DNA of 64,000 nucleotides from a virus: the IMG/VR virus record IMGVR_UViG_3300027801_000011, positions 1-64,000 of that record; one strand, 5' to 3'. The notes under the pieces were generated by a model that did no database searches, was not told where the DNA came from, and saw only the letters and a program-made list of their open reading frames with translations. The first letter of the stretch is position 1; each line of letters opens with the position of its first letter. The translations under genes were made by a program, and so were the position numbers. This document shows positions 1 through 7,403 of this stretch, one piece after another.

Positions 1-204
1 CAACACGCATACAAGTTCGCAAAGAGCAAAGGCGTGATAGTTGATCCTTCTGAGATTGACAACAAGGTTGCATCTGGGCCTAAGAAACCATCTTCTGGTA
101 AGACTAATTCTTTTATTCTAGATACTAACAAAAAACAAAAGGTACACATTCAAGTTGCTAATCTCGACAATAAGAGATATGAACTGAACATGTATATTGA
201 CTGA
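1..204 (+). CDS. C-terminal end of a truncated unknown protein
   Basis: Frame 1 is open from the first base to a TGA at 202-204, giving 67 residues of a protein whose start lies outside the window. The fragment is hydrophilic and rich in Lys, Ser and Asn, with no recognisable motif. Its stop overlaps the ATG of the next gene (TGATG), so the two are probably translationally coupled. No function can be assigned from this fragment. Confidence 0.7.
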   Translation, partial: QHAYKFAKSKGVIVDPSEIDNKVASGPKKPSSGKTNSFILDTNKKQKVHIQVANLDNKRYELNMYID

Positions 205-593
205 TGATTAAGGTATACTTATTTCTGCTAATCATGGGGATCATGGGAGCAGCTGGTTACGGTGCTTATTATTACTATAAGGACACTCAGTCTAGAATTG
301 CTACTCTTACGGAGAATAGTGCTAAGTTAGAAATGGCTGCAAAGACACAGAAGAACACTATCGATACTCTCATTGCAGATGCAAAGAAGTTTCAAGAATT
401 GAACAGTGAATTGAACATAAAATTAACCGAAGCAACTAAATATAAGAACCTTCTCTTAACTAAGTTGAGAAAGATTAATCTTGCTAAGGTGAGTGCAGAG
501 AACCCTGCCTTATGGGAAAAGAAGATAAACAATGCAAGCAAACGTGTACTGGAAAGTTTCGAGTCTATTACTGCTATCCCTGCTGTTAAGTAG
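204..593 (+). CDS. Inner-membrane spanin-like protein (Rz-like)
   Basis: A 129-residue protein with one N-terminal membrane segment (about residues 4-25, ending in a run of Tyr) followed by a long helical, Lys/Glu/Thr-rich periplasmic region likely to form a coiled coil. This is the plan of an i-spanin, which fuses inner and outer membranes at the end of lysis. The key support is the next gene, a lipoprotein whose start lies inside this one in another frame, the classic Rz/Rz1 arrangement. Spanins diverge too fast for sequence identity to help, so the call rests on topology and gene overlap. Confidence 0.7.
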   Translation: MIKVYLFLLIMGIMGAAGYGAYYYYKDTQSRIATLTENSAKLEMAAKTQKNTIDTLIADAKKFQELNSELNIKLTEATKYKNLLLTKLRKINLAKVSAENPALWEKKINNASKRVLESFESITAIPAVK

Positions 594-927
594 CTGTAGT
601 ACTTGGAATCCATTAAAGACAGTTGAGATTAAGACGGTTGAAGTTGACAGGCAAATTCCTGTACAGAATCGCCCTCAACCTATTAAGATAAACAGCAACA
701 TGAAGTGGTGGGTTGTTACTGAGGAAAACTTTAAGGAATTTAAAGAACAATTCCAAAAAGAGAATGGCGATCCTTTGGTTGCATATGTGCTAAGTGTTAA
801 AGATTATGAGACGCTAGCGATCAATATGGCTGAGATTAAGAGATATATTGAACAACAGAAATCGATAATTGTGTACTATGAAGACGCAGTTAAACCTGTA
901 GTGAAGGAAAAAGATATTAAGAAATGA
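532..927 (+). CDS. Outer-membrane spanin-like lipoprotein (Rz1-like)
   Basis: A 131-residue protein starting inside the preceding gene in a different frame. It has a signal peptide with a lipobox ending LLLSSC at about residues 17-22, so it should be lipidated and held in the outer membrane. The mature part has a Pro-containing linker and a helical C-terminus, able to meet the i-spanin. It is longer than the short proline-rich Rz1 of lambda. The arrangement with 204-593 supports a spanin pair that would act after the lysozyme or SleB-type hydrolase encoded further along. Confidence 0.7.
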   Translation: MQANVYWKVSSLLLLSLLLSSCSTWNPLKTVEIKTVEVDRQIPVQNRPQPIKINSNMKWWVVTEENFKEFKEQFQKENGDPLVAYVLSVKDYETLAINMAEIKRYIEQQKSIIVYYEDAVKPVVKEKDIKK

Positions 928-974
928 CGTTCATCCCAATGGGACGGAAGTAGCTATGCTGCGAAGGAACGCAC
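928..974 (+). promoter_or_regulatory. Glutamine riboswitch (glnA / Downstream-peptide family)
   Basis: The conserved segments of the glutamine aptamer are present in order: CGTTCATCC, GGACGGAAGTAG and GAAGGAACGC. They fold as the family three-way junction: P1 CGTTC (928-932) with GAACG (967-971), P2 TCCC (934-937) with GGGA (941-944), and P3 AGC (952-954) with GCT (958-960). The family is known from cyanobacteria and marine phages, where it controls nitrogen genes or a short downstream peptide. Here a 35-codon ORF with a strong ribosome site begins 28 bases later. Assigned from memory of the consensus; a covariance search would settle it. Confidence 0.87.
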
Positions 975-1001
975 TTAACCTGTAAAGAGGGGAAGTGTGA
1001 T

Positions 1002-1109
1002 ATGCCTAAATTAATATACTACCAATACTTAAAATTGATTAGAGAACGAAGAATTAAAGAAATTAATAAGATACTACAAAGAAGGAAGAGAACATATGGG
1101 AACTTTTAA
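1002..1109 (+). CDS. Small basic peptide downstream of the glutamine riboswitch
   Basis: A 35-residue, strongly basic and partly amphipathic peptide (many Arg, Lys, Ile and Tyr). The ATG follows a purine-rich ribosome site (AGAGGGGAAG at about 986-995). Its position just after the riboswitch matches the Downstream-peptide arrangement, so its translation is probably set by glutamine. It overlaps the next gene by 14 bases in another frame. The function of such peptides in phages and cyanobacteria is not something I can state from sequence. Confidence 0.65.
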   Translation: MPKLIYYQYLKLIRERRIKEINKILQRRKRTYGNF

Positions 1110-1608
1110 TGGGAAGATCACAGCGGAGTTTACCCCACCCCAGACTTGGGTGTTGGAGAAGGGTCTTTCCTTTGCTACAGATGATCTAACAGACCAAGAA
1201 ATTGCTACACTAAAACATGTTGGAGCTAATATTGCAGAAAGCGGTAGGATTACTTGTAAGAAAGGTATGAAGACAGATTTGGCATCAACTCCAAGAATTC
1301 TGTGGAACTTCATTGCCCCTTGGGATGTTGCTCGAGCCGCTATTATACATGATCATTTGTATTCAACTCTCAGAGTATTTTATGACAACAATATCAGATT
1401 GGGTAAAGGCGACAAAGAGGAACACAAAAATAAGTGGGCTCAGGCAAGAGCAATATCTGATAAGGTATTTCGATTGGCCATGGAAAGTGCAACTCCAGAA
1501 GTTCCTGCTTGGAAGATTAAATCAGCATATCAAGCTGTACGACTATTCGGAAGGTGGCCTGCTTCTAAACAAGAAGAATCGGCATACTTGACAGGTAAGG
1601 GGAAATAG
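1096..1608 (+). CDS. DUF1353-family protein
   Basis: A 170-residue protein with the signature of phage DUF1353 proteins: TDLASTPR near residue 62, then a stretch containing AIIHDHLY near residue 85. The family is common in tailed phages and is often found near lysis or tail genes; its biochemical role is unknown. The start chosen is the ATG overlapping the small riboswitch peptide gene. It sits in a tight run of small genes (1002-2858) that follow the spanin pair. Confidence 0.75.
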   Translation: MGTFNGKITAEFTPPQTWVLEKGLSFATDDLTDQEIATLKHVGANIAESGRITCKKGMKTDLASTPRILWNFIAPWDVARAAIIHDHLYSTLRVFYDNNIRLGKGDKEEHKNKWAQARAISDKVFRLAMESATPEVPAWKIKSAYQAVRLFGRWPASKQEESAYLTGKGK

Positions 1609-1764
1609 ATGACCCAATGTAGTAACTGTGGTCATGATTCTCACTGTGGTACTAAACTTATGAAAGACTATCGCCGTGAACCTTATAATCACGGAATGGA
1701 AGGTCAGATAGAAGTTTGCAAGAAGTGTAGATGTGAGAAATGCACTGCTCCAGATTGGGGCTAA
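1609..1764 (+). CDS. Small cysteine-rich zinc-binding-like protein
   Basis: A 51-residue protein whose ATG directly follows the stop of the DUF1353 gene. It has CxxC near the N-terminus, a further Cys at residue 13, and a C-terminal cluster CKKCRCEKC. The spacing suits one or two structural zinc sites. No named family was recognised. The next gene starts one base after its stop, so it belongs to the same translational unit. Confidence 0.65.
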   Translation: MTQCSNCGHDSHCGTKLMKDYRREPYNHGMEGQIEVCKKCRCEKCTAPDWG

Positions 1765-1765
1765 T

Positions 1766-2005
1766 ATGATTAATACCGAACACCCTAGAGATGTGGGGCT
1801 AACCTATTTTCAGCATCTCAAATTTGCGTGGTTTGAATCTATTTGCGCTTTTAGAATTTTCCTTTTAATGTTTATTCATGGTCTACTCCCTTGGATTTGG
1901 GATTGGAAATTTAATGAATATCTTGATGACGCAAAAAAACGAGTGGAACCTCAAGATAAAGTGAGGAAAAATTCTTGGGGTAAACCCACAATTTGGATGG
2001 AATAA
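1766..2005 (+). CDS. DUF6356-like small membrane protein
   Basis: A 79-residue protein resembling DUF6356: an N-terminal EHPRDVGLTYFQH segment, then a hydrophobic stretch leading into HGLLPW. DUF6356 proteins are short membrane proteins of unknown function found in alphaproteobacteria and phages. One or two hydrophobic segments span about residues 22-50. The ATG at 1766 is preferred over an upstream GTG/TTG extension because it lies directly after the preceding stop. The stop overlaps the next ATG. Confidence 0.65.
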   Translation: MINTEHPRDVGLTYFQHLKFAWFESICAFRIFLLMFIHGLLPWIWDWKFNEYLDDAKKRVEPQDKVRKNSWGKPTIWME

Positions 2006-2253
2006 TGTGGATTTTTTTAATTAGTAGTATCGCATCCAGTATACTAGGAAGTGCAGCTGATAGTTGGTTTTCAGGCACCAAAGCTGGTGTGTGGTTCTAT
2101 AAGAAAGTTGACAATGTTTCGACATGGGCTTCTGAAAAGTTGGGATTGAAGGTTTTGGCAGATGAAGAGAATTGGAAAGCACAATACCCCAATGTCAGTA
2201 AGAAAATTGACAAACTTGAGGCCAGAGTTAACAAATTAGAAAAAGGAGATTAA
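2005..2253 (+). CDS. Small membrane-anchored coiled-coil protein
   Basis: An 82-residue protein with a hydrophobic N-terminus (MWIFLISSIASSILG), a central Trp-containing amphipathic part and a Lys/Glu-rich C-terminal heptad pattern likely to be a short coiled coil. The ATG at 2005 overlaps the preceding stop (TAATG). It may belong to the lysis group by location, but no family was recognised. Confidence 0.6.
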   Translation: MWIFLISSIASSILGSAADSWFSGTKAGVWFYKKVDNVSTWASEKLGLKVLADEENWKAQYPNVSKKIDKLEARVNKLEKGD

Positions 2254-2254
2254 C

Positions 2255-2422
2255 ATGATTTCAGATTGGATTGGAAATCGAATCAAAGAAGGCTCTACAC
2301 ATCAAGGCACTATCGTTGTTATTGCTGCTGTAGCTGTACTTTTCTTTGCAATACCATTAACCAAAGTAATTCTTTGGGGCGCACTCGCTTGGGGCGCTTG
2401 GTCGATTTTGAAAAGCAACTAG
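2255..2422 (+). CDS. Small membrane protein, holin candidate
   Basis: A 55-residue protein with a good ribosome site (AAAAGGAGAT) 5 bases before the ATG. After a short polar N-terminus it is almost entirely hydrophobic (residues 19-52), enough for one long or two short membrane helices, and ends in a Lys. Small size, hydrophobicity and closeness to the spanin genes make it a holin candidate, but the protein at 37191-37487 is an alternative and nothing in the sequence proves pore formation. Confidence 0.55.
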   Translation: MISDWIGNRIKEGSTHQGTIVVIAAVAVLFFAIPLTKVILWGALAWGAWSILKSN

Positions 2423-2423
2423 G

Positions 2424-2858
2424 ATGGCTTCAGAGTTAGAGACAAAGGTTAACTTTTTAAAGAAAGAACTTCATGATCAAGCAAAGATACATGACCGGCT
2501 AGATATAGCAATTGAGAAATTGACTGATGTCTCTAACTCTATCCACCGCATGCTTGCTGTCCACGAAGAAAAGATTGCCCGACAGGAAGATGCAATTATA
2601 CTGGCAGAGAGAAACGTCGAAACCCGTAGGAACGATCTGGAAAAGAAAATAGACGATCTTCACTCTCGAATTACTACAAACACTAAAGAGATTATGAGTG
2701 CTGCTTCAACGCAACATAACGAACAGAACCAGGCGATTCAGAGAATTAGGGACGAATTGTCCAATAGAGTAGGTGTGCTAGAGAAGTGGCGGTATGTGCT
2801 TATAGGTTCATCTATAGTAATAGGTTTCATTCTTCATAAATTTGTAGATTTTACCTAA
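2424..2858 (+). CDS. Coiled-coil protein with C-terminal membrane anchor
   Basis: A 144-residue protein, nearly all heptad-rich helix from residue 1 to about 115, with a single C-terminal transmembrane segment (VLIGSSIVIGFILHKF). Proteins of this shape are widespread in marine T4-like phages; the central IEKLTDVSNSIHRMLAVHEEK stretch looks familiar from cyanophages. Function unknown. It ends the first gene cluster, just before the promoter of the primase gene. Confidence 0.65.
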   Translation: MASELETKVNFLKKELHDQAKIHDRLDIAIEKLTDVSNSIHRMLAVHEEKIARQEDAIILAERNVETRRNDLEKKIDDLHSRITTNTKEIMSAASTQHNEQNQAIQRIRDELSNRVGVLEKWRYVLIGSSIVIGFILHKFVDFT

Positions 2859-2865
2859 AAGTCCC

Positions 2866-2894
2866 TTGACAATTATGGCCGAATAGTATACTAT
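2866..2894 (+). promoter_or_regulatory. Sigma-70-like early promoter for primase
   Basis: TTGACA at 2866-2871, then 17 bases, then TACTAT at 2889-2894. Initiation about 7 bases later would leave almost no leader before the primase ATG at 2902. It belongs to the promoter family repeated throughout the window with the same spacing. Confidence 0.75.
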
Positions 2895-2901
2895 CTGTTC
2901 T

Positions 2902-3900
2902 ATGAGTTCATACATTGACATTAAATATCTTAACATAATTTCCCCACAGCTAATGCAATTCAAGAAGAAGGGCGATGCCCTTTGGAATTTTCGTTGCCCG
3001 TACTGTGGAGATTCGAAGAAGAACAAGACTAAAGCCAGAGGATTCGTTTATCGTAAGAAGAATGATCTGTTCTTTAAGTGTCATAATTGTCAAGTTGGCA
3101 CTACTCTAAGTAAGTTGATAGAGCTCCTAGACTCTAAAACTCACAATGACTATATAATGGAACGATATAAAAAGGGTGTTAAGAAACAGACGCCAGAACC
3201 AGAGTTTAAATTCAATGCACCAGTTTTTCGCAAAAAGGGTATCTTTAAAGACCTCACTTCTATCTCAGAACTTGAGCCTGATCACCTTGCTAGAAAAATT
3301 GTTGAAGAGAGAAAATTACCACCCGAATCACTCAAGGACTTATTCCTATGTGATTCATTCTTTAAATTCACCAATAGTTTAATACCAAATAAGTTCCCTT
3401 CTTTGGATGGAGATCATCCAAGGCTATTAATACCGTTTCGAAATGAGCAAGGAGAAATATTTGCATATCAAGGAAGAGCATTTGGAGAAGAAAAACCAAA
3501 ATATATTACGATCAAGTTAGAAGATCGTACTAAGATTTTTGGACTAGACAAACTTGACAGAGATCAACCTCTGTTTATTGTTGAGGGCCCACTAGATAGC
3601 TTGTTTCTGGATAACTGTATAGCAGTTGCTGGATCAGACTTTGGAGTGTATCCGAATGAAGTTACTATAATATACGATAACGAACCAAGGAATAAGGAAA
3701 TTAATAAACAGATTGAGAAGTCTATTGATTTGGGTAATAATATAGTTATATGGCCTGACTCAATGGAACATAAAGATATTAACGATATGATTATCGCTGG
3801 TTACACTAAAGAAGAATTAATGGAAATAATAACAGTTAACACCTTTACTGGCGCTTCGGCTAAGTTAAGGTTCGCAGAATGGAGAAAGATCGATGCCTAG
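2902..3900 (+). CDS. 61: DNA primase (T4 gp61-like)
   Basis: A 332-residue DnaG-type primase making RNA primers for lagging-strand synthesis together with the gp41 helicase (49171-50565). The N-terminal zinc site is visible as C32-P-Y-C35 and C60-H-N-C63, the middle carries the catalytic core, and a TOPRIM-like EGPLDSLF motif followed by the acidic IYDNE stretch lies around residues 227-260. Length agrees with T4 gp61. A promoter lies directly upstream, and the stop overlaps the start of the reductase gene, coupling primer synthesis with nucleotide supply. Confidence 0.92.
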   Translation: MSSYIDIKYLNIISPQLMQFKKKGDALWNFRCPYCGDSKKNKTKARGFVYRKKNDLFFKCHNCQVGTTLSKLIELLDSKTHNDYIMERYKKGVKKQTPEPEFKFNAPVFRKKGIFKDLTSISELEPDHLARKIVEERKLPPESLKDLFLCDSFFKFTNSLIPNKFPSLDGDHPRLLIPFRNEQGEIFAYQGRAFGEEKPKYITIKLEDRTKIFGLDKLDRDQPLFIVEGPLDSLFLDNCIAVAGSDFGVYPNEVTIIYDNEPRNKEINKQIEKSIDLGNNIVIWPDSMEHKDINDMIIAGYTKEELMEIITVNTFTGASAKLRFAEWRKIDA

Positions 3901-5812
3901 CAATTACCTACCAACGTCCTACCAAGAATTTATTCACTTATCAAGATACTCAAGGTGGTTGCCAGAAGAGGAACGCCGAGAAACGTGGGATGAAACCGTA
4001 GGGAGATATTTCAATTTCTTCAAAGAACATTTGGATGAAATGCATGAGTATAAACTTTCAGATAAACTTAGGAAAGAACTAGAAGAGGCAGTTCTCTCTC
4101 AAAGAGTTATGCCCTCCATGCGTTGTCTTATGACTGCTGGTGAAGCATTGAAGCGTGAGAACATCGCTGGATACAATTGTTCATATGTTGCAGTTGATCG
4201 CCCACAGGCGTTTGATGAAATCCTGTATGTGTTGATGAATGGTACAGGTGTTGGTTTCAGTGTTGAACGCCAATACGTATCTGAGCTACCACGGGTTGCT
4301 GAAGAATTCCATCCTACCGACACTACTATCACCGTTGCCGATTCTAAGATGGGTTGGGCAAAGGCCTTTAAGGAATTGGTTGGTATGTTGTATATCGGTC
4401 AGATTCCACGTTGGGATTTGTCTAAGGTACGTCCTGCTGGCGCTCCCCTTAAAACTTTCGGTGGTCGTGCATCTGGGCCAGAACCCTTAGAGAGTCTATT
4501 CAACTTTTCTGTAACGACATTCCAGAACGCTGCTGGTCGTAGATTGTCTTCACTTGAAGCACATGATATCGTATGTAAGATTGCTGAAGTTGTTGTAGTT
4601 GGCGGTGTTCGTCGTTCTGCTCTCATTAGTCTATCTAATCTATCTGATGACCGTATGCGTGATGCAAAGGCAGGACAGTGGTGGATCAATGATGGACAGC
4701 GTGCATTAGCAAACAACTCTGCTTGTTATACTGAGAAACCCGACATGGGGATTTTCATGAGCGAATGGAAAGCTCTTTATGATTCCAAGTCTGGTGAACG
4801 TGGTATCTTCAATCGTGAGTCTGCTGTTAAGATGGCTGCAAAGAATGGTCGTAGGAATACAGAAGACTATGATTTTGGTACAAACCCTTGTTCTGAGATT
4901 ATCCTACGTAATCGTGAGTTCTGTAATTTGTCTGAGGTTGTTGTTCGTGTTACTGATACGAAGGAGACTCTTTTGGAGAAGGTGCGTCTAGCAACGATTC
5001 TTGGCACTATCCAGGCAACACTTGTGAACTTCAAGTACGTATCATCCTCATGGAAAAAGAATTGTGAAGAAGAGAGACTTTTAGGAGTCTCTCTTACTGG
5101 TATTATGGACTGCCAGTTCACTAATGGTAAGAAAGCTGGACTTGAAACTCTTCTTGATGACTTACGTGCTATGGCAGTTAAGACTAATAAGGAGTTTGCA
5201 CAAAAGATAGGAATCCCACAAAGTGTCGCTATAACGTGCGTCAAACCCTCAGGCACTGTCTCTCAGTTGGTTGATGCTGCAAGTGGTATACATGCTAGGC
5301 ATAATCCCTACTATATTCGAACTGTACGTGGCGACAAGAAAGACCCACTTACAAAGATGATGACAGACGTTGGATTCCCTGTAGAAGATGATGTTATGAA
5401 CCCCAATAATACTGTTGTGTTCTCATTTCCTCATAAGATCGACAAGGGTGCTGTATTTCGTACAGACATGACTGCTATTGAACAGTTGGAGTTATGGTTG
5501 ATATATCAGAAACATTGGTGTGAGCATAAACCTTCTGTGACCATTTCAGTGAAAGATAATGAATGGATGTCAGTTGGTGCATGGGTATATGAATATTTCG
5601 ACTACATGTCTGGCGTCAGCTTCCTGCCTCACACAGACCATACATATAAGCAAGCACCGTACCAAGACATCCAAAAAGAAGAGTATGAAGTTCTTCTTGG
5701 ACAGATGCCAAAAGATGTGGATTGGAATAAATTGTCAGAATACGAAAAAACAGATATGACCGTGGGAGCCCAAGAGTTAGCATGTGCAGCTGGGTTCTGT
5801 GAGATTCAATGA
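3893..5812 (+). CDS. nrdJ: Class II (B12-dependent) ribonucleotide reductase
   Basis: A 639-residue monomeric reductase that reduces ribonucleotides to deoxyribonucleotides using adenosylcobalamin. Seen directly: the active-site N-x-C-x-E motif (NPCSEI, about residue 330), the GGVRRSALISL segment, an N-terminal cysteine in GYNCSYV, and a C-terminal redox pair C631/C636 (ACAAGFCEI). It is shorter than the roughly 740-residue Lactobacillus type, as in many phages. T4 uses class Ia NrdAB instead; no nrdB or glutaredoxin is visible here. Use of this enzyme implies that the host makes or imports cobalamin. Confidence 0.92.
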   Translation: MPSNYLPTSYQEFIHLSRYSRWLPEEERRETWDETVGRYFNFFKEHLDEMHEYKLSDKLRKELEEAVLSQRVMPSMRCLMTAGEALKRENIAGYNCSYVAVDRPQAFDEILYVLMNGTGVGFSVERQYVSELPRVAEEFHPTDTTITVADSKMGWAKAFKELVGMLYIGQIPRWDLSKVRPAGAPLKTFGGRASGPEPLESLFNFSVTTFQNAAGRRLSSLEAHDIVCKIAEVVVVGGVRRSALISLSNLSDDRMRDAKAGQWWINDGQRALANNSACYTEKPDMGIFMSEWKALYDSKSGERGIFNRESAVKMAAKNGRRNTEDYDFGTNPCSEIILRNREFCNLSEVVVRVTDTKETLLEKVRLATILGTIQATLVNFKYVSSSWKKNCEEERLLGVSLTGIMDCQFTNGKKAGLETLLDDLRAMAVKTNKEFAQKIGIPQSVAITCVKPSGTVSQLVDAASGIHARHNPYYIRTVRGDKKDPLTKMMTDVGFPVEDDVMNPNNTVVFSFPHKIDKGAVFRTDMTAIEQLELWLIYQKHWCEHKPSVTISVKDNEWMSVGAWVYEYFDYMSGVSFLPHTDHTYKQAPYQDIQKEEYEVLLGQMPKDVDWNKLSEYEKTDMTVGAQELACAAGFCEIQ

Positions 5813-5973
5813 AATTAATAGTATGTGAAAAGTGTGAAGCGGAATGGAAGATGTTACACAATATGAGTGAACACTACTATGTGGTTACATATTGTACTTT
5901 TTGTGGTGAGGAATTAACACAGGAAGAGCTTCAAGATGAAATTGATCTTGAGATTTTTGATGAGGATGATTAG
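5809..5973 (+). CDS. Small zinc-ribbon protein
   Basis: A 54-residue protein with CEKC at residues 6-9 and CTFC at 29-32, a standard four-cysteine zinc ribbon, followed by a very acidic tail. The ATG overlaps the stop of the reductase gene (ATGA), so the two are coupled. Target unknown; the acidic tail suggests a protein rather than nucleic-acid partner. Confidence 0.65.
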   Translation: MKLIVCEKCEAEWKMLHNMSEHYYVVTYCTFCGEELTQEELQDEIDLEIFDEDD

Positions 5974-5975
5974 AT

Positions 5976-6812
5976 TTGAAACTAGAACATGATGAGATAA
6001 TTGTTAAAGATGATTTGATAGAAGATAAGTTACACCAGGCGGTATACGATTGGGGACAAAATGTCTCTTGGTATACTATGTGGTTAGCGGCAACTTCTAT
6101 AAAGGGCATGGAACAAGCAGTTCCCATGAACGAATACATTCCATCTAAACATGGCAACTACAATAACAGACACATCCTTGGGCCTGTTAATGATCTGTCT
6201 GCCTTACATAAACTAACAAAGTTTGTAATGTATAGACACCCTGTAGGTTGGGATGATGAAAGTTGTGAACTGAGATCACCCGTTATCTGGGATTTGTGGT
6301 CTAAGATCAATAAACATTTCTTTGATGGCAATGCTACACTAGATGGAATCAAAGAACCGTGTGGTGGTCTGCGAGGGCCAAATCACTTCTATGATGGAGA
6401 AGATTTCTATAAGAAGCATGATGTGCCCTTTAACAACAACGAATGGTCTTCTATGTTAAATGCTAGAACAGTAGAAATATTCGATACTGAAATAGGTAAT
6501 CGGGTTGGACAATACCACAAAGATACAGCACCAGAACATAAAGATTCTGATAAACACTTCACAGTCCTATATGTTGCCAATAGAGAATGGTATCCAGATT
6601 GGGGTGGTGAACTAACTTACTTTGATGGTGGTGAAACTGGAGCTAAACATTGGAGAAGGGGATATGACTTAGGATGGCCTTGTAAGGTTGTTGGTCATAA
6701 ACCAAATCGAATTATGATATATCGTCATGATCAAATCCACAACACCGCTCCACCTAAACCAAACGCTCCAGAGATGACACAGAAAATTGCCTTTAGAGTT
6801 AGAATGAAGTAA
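5976..6812 (+). CDS. 2OG-Fe(II) dioxygenase-like protein
   Basis: A 278-residue protein of the prolyl-hydroxylase-like fold. The iron ligands can be read as H-K-D in QYHKDTA and a distal His in RHDQIHN, with an Arg in the final RVRM strand as the 2OG contact; GGELTYFDGG is a typical fold motif. The substrate is unknown. Start: a TTG at 5976, with a GAGG ribosome site 9 bases upstream; no in-frame ATG lies nearby. The stop overlaps the next ATG. One of eight such proteins in the window. Confidence 0.8.
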   Translation: MKLEHDEIIVKDDLIEDKLHQAVYDWGQNVSWYTMWLAATSIKGMEQAVPMNEYIPSKHGNYNNRHILGPVNDLSALHKLTKFVMYRHPVGWDDESCELRSPVIWDLWSKINKHFFDGNATLDGIKEPCGGLRGPNHFYDGEDFYKKHDVPFNNNEWSSMLNARTVEIFDTEIGNRVGQYHKDTAPEHKDSDKHFTVLYVANREWYPDWGGELTYFDGGETGAKHWRRGYDLGWPCKVVGHKPNRIMIYRHDQIHNTAPPKPNAPEMTQKIAFRVRMK

Positions 6813-6961
6813 TGTGGGAATATTGGTGTAAAGCAATAGGTACTAAAGCATACGATGATAAACGACAAGCAGACAAAGTTGCTGTATTAAGGACTATTTG
6901 GATCGTCCTACATATATGTACATGTGGAGCGATTATAATGAATACTTGGAGACAGTGGTGA
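6812..6961 (+). CDS. Small membrane protein, unknown
   Basis: A 49-residue protein coupled to the upstream oxygenase (TAATG overlap). The N-terminal half is polar and basic; residues 27-43 form one membrane segment containing two cysteines. No family recognised. Confidence 0.55.
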   Translation: MWEYWCKAIGTKAYDDKRQADKVAVLRTIWIVLHICTCGAIIMNTWRQW

Positions 6962-7056
6962 ACAATCCTTGGTACGTATGGGTAATGGTTACATTTACAG
7001 CCGTTTTTATAGGATGGACTATTTGGATGAAATATAATGGATATACGATAGGATGA
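6958..7056 (+). CDS. Very small membrane protein, unknown
   Basis: A 32-residue single-pass membrane protein rich in Trp, starting with GTG that overlaps the preceding stop and ending with a TGA that overlaps the next ATG. The tight overlap on both sides is the main reason to believe it is translated. Confidence 0.5.
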   Translation: MNNPWYVWVMVTFTAVFIGWTIWMKYNGYTIG

Positions 7057-7403
7057 AAACTAGTAGTGCAAAAGCAAAAGGTAGACGATTTCAACAGTGG
7101 GTTCGTGATCAACTTATTGAACAGTTAGATGTACATCCAGAAGATGTTGAATCCCGTAGTATGGGTGCTGGTGGTGAAGACCTCATTATGGCACGTGCTG
7201 CTAGGGAAAAGTTTCCATACTCAATTGAGTGTAAGAATCAAGAGAGCTTGAACATATGGAAGGCATATGAACAAGCAACAGAAAACTCTGGTAAATATGA
7301 ACCAGTTTGTTTTATTAAACGCAACAACCAGAAACCTCTTGTGGTGGTTGATGCAGAATATTTTATTAGGATACATAATGGCAAAGTCGAATTGGTGGAT
7401 TGA
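7053..7403 (+). CDS. PD-(D/E)xK-type nuclease-like protein
   Basis: A 116-residue protein with the layout of small VRR-NUC/Holliday-resolvase-like nucleases: an N-terminal GRRFQQWVRD helix, GGEDLIMA, then the catalytic ECK in IECKNQ near residue 68, and a final FIKRNNQKPLVVV strand pair. It probably acts on branched or damaged DNA during replication. It overlaps the start of the methyltransferase gene by 26 bases. Confidence 0.65.
   Translation: MKTSSAKAKGRRFQQWVRDQLIEQLDVHPEDVESRSMGAGGEDLIMARAAREKFPYSIECKNQESLNIWKAYEQATENSGKYEPVCFIKRNNQKPLVVVDAEYFIRIHNGKVELVD

Noticed and set aside
924-953. Nine-codon ORF (MTFIPMGRK) overlapping the o-spanin stop
   Set aside because: Its codons are the conserved bases of the glutamine riboswitch aptamer, so the apparent peptide is a by-product of RNA conservation.
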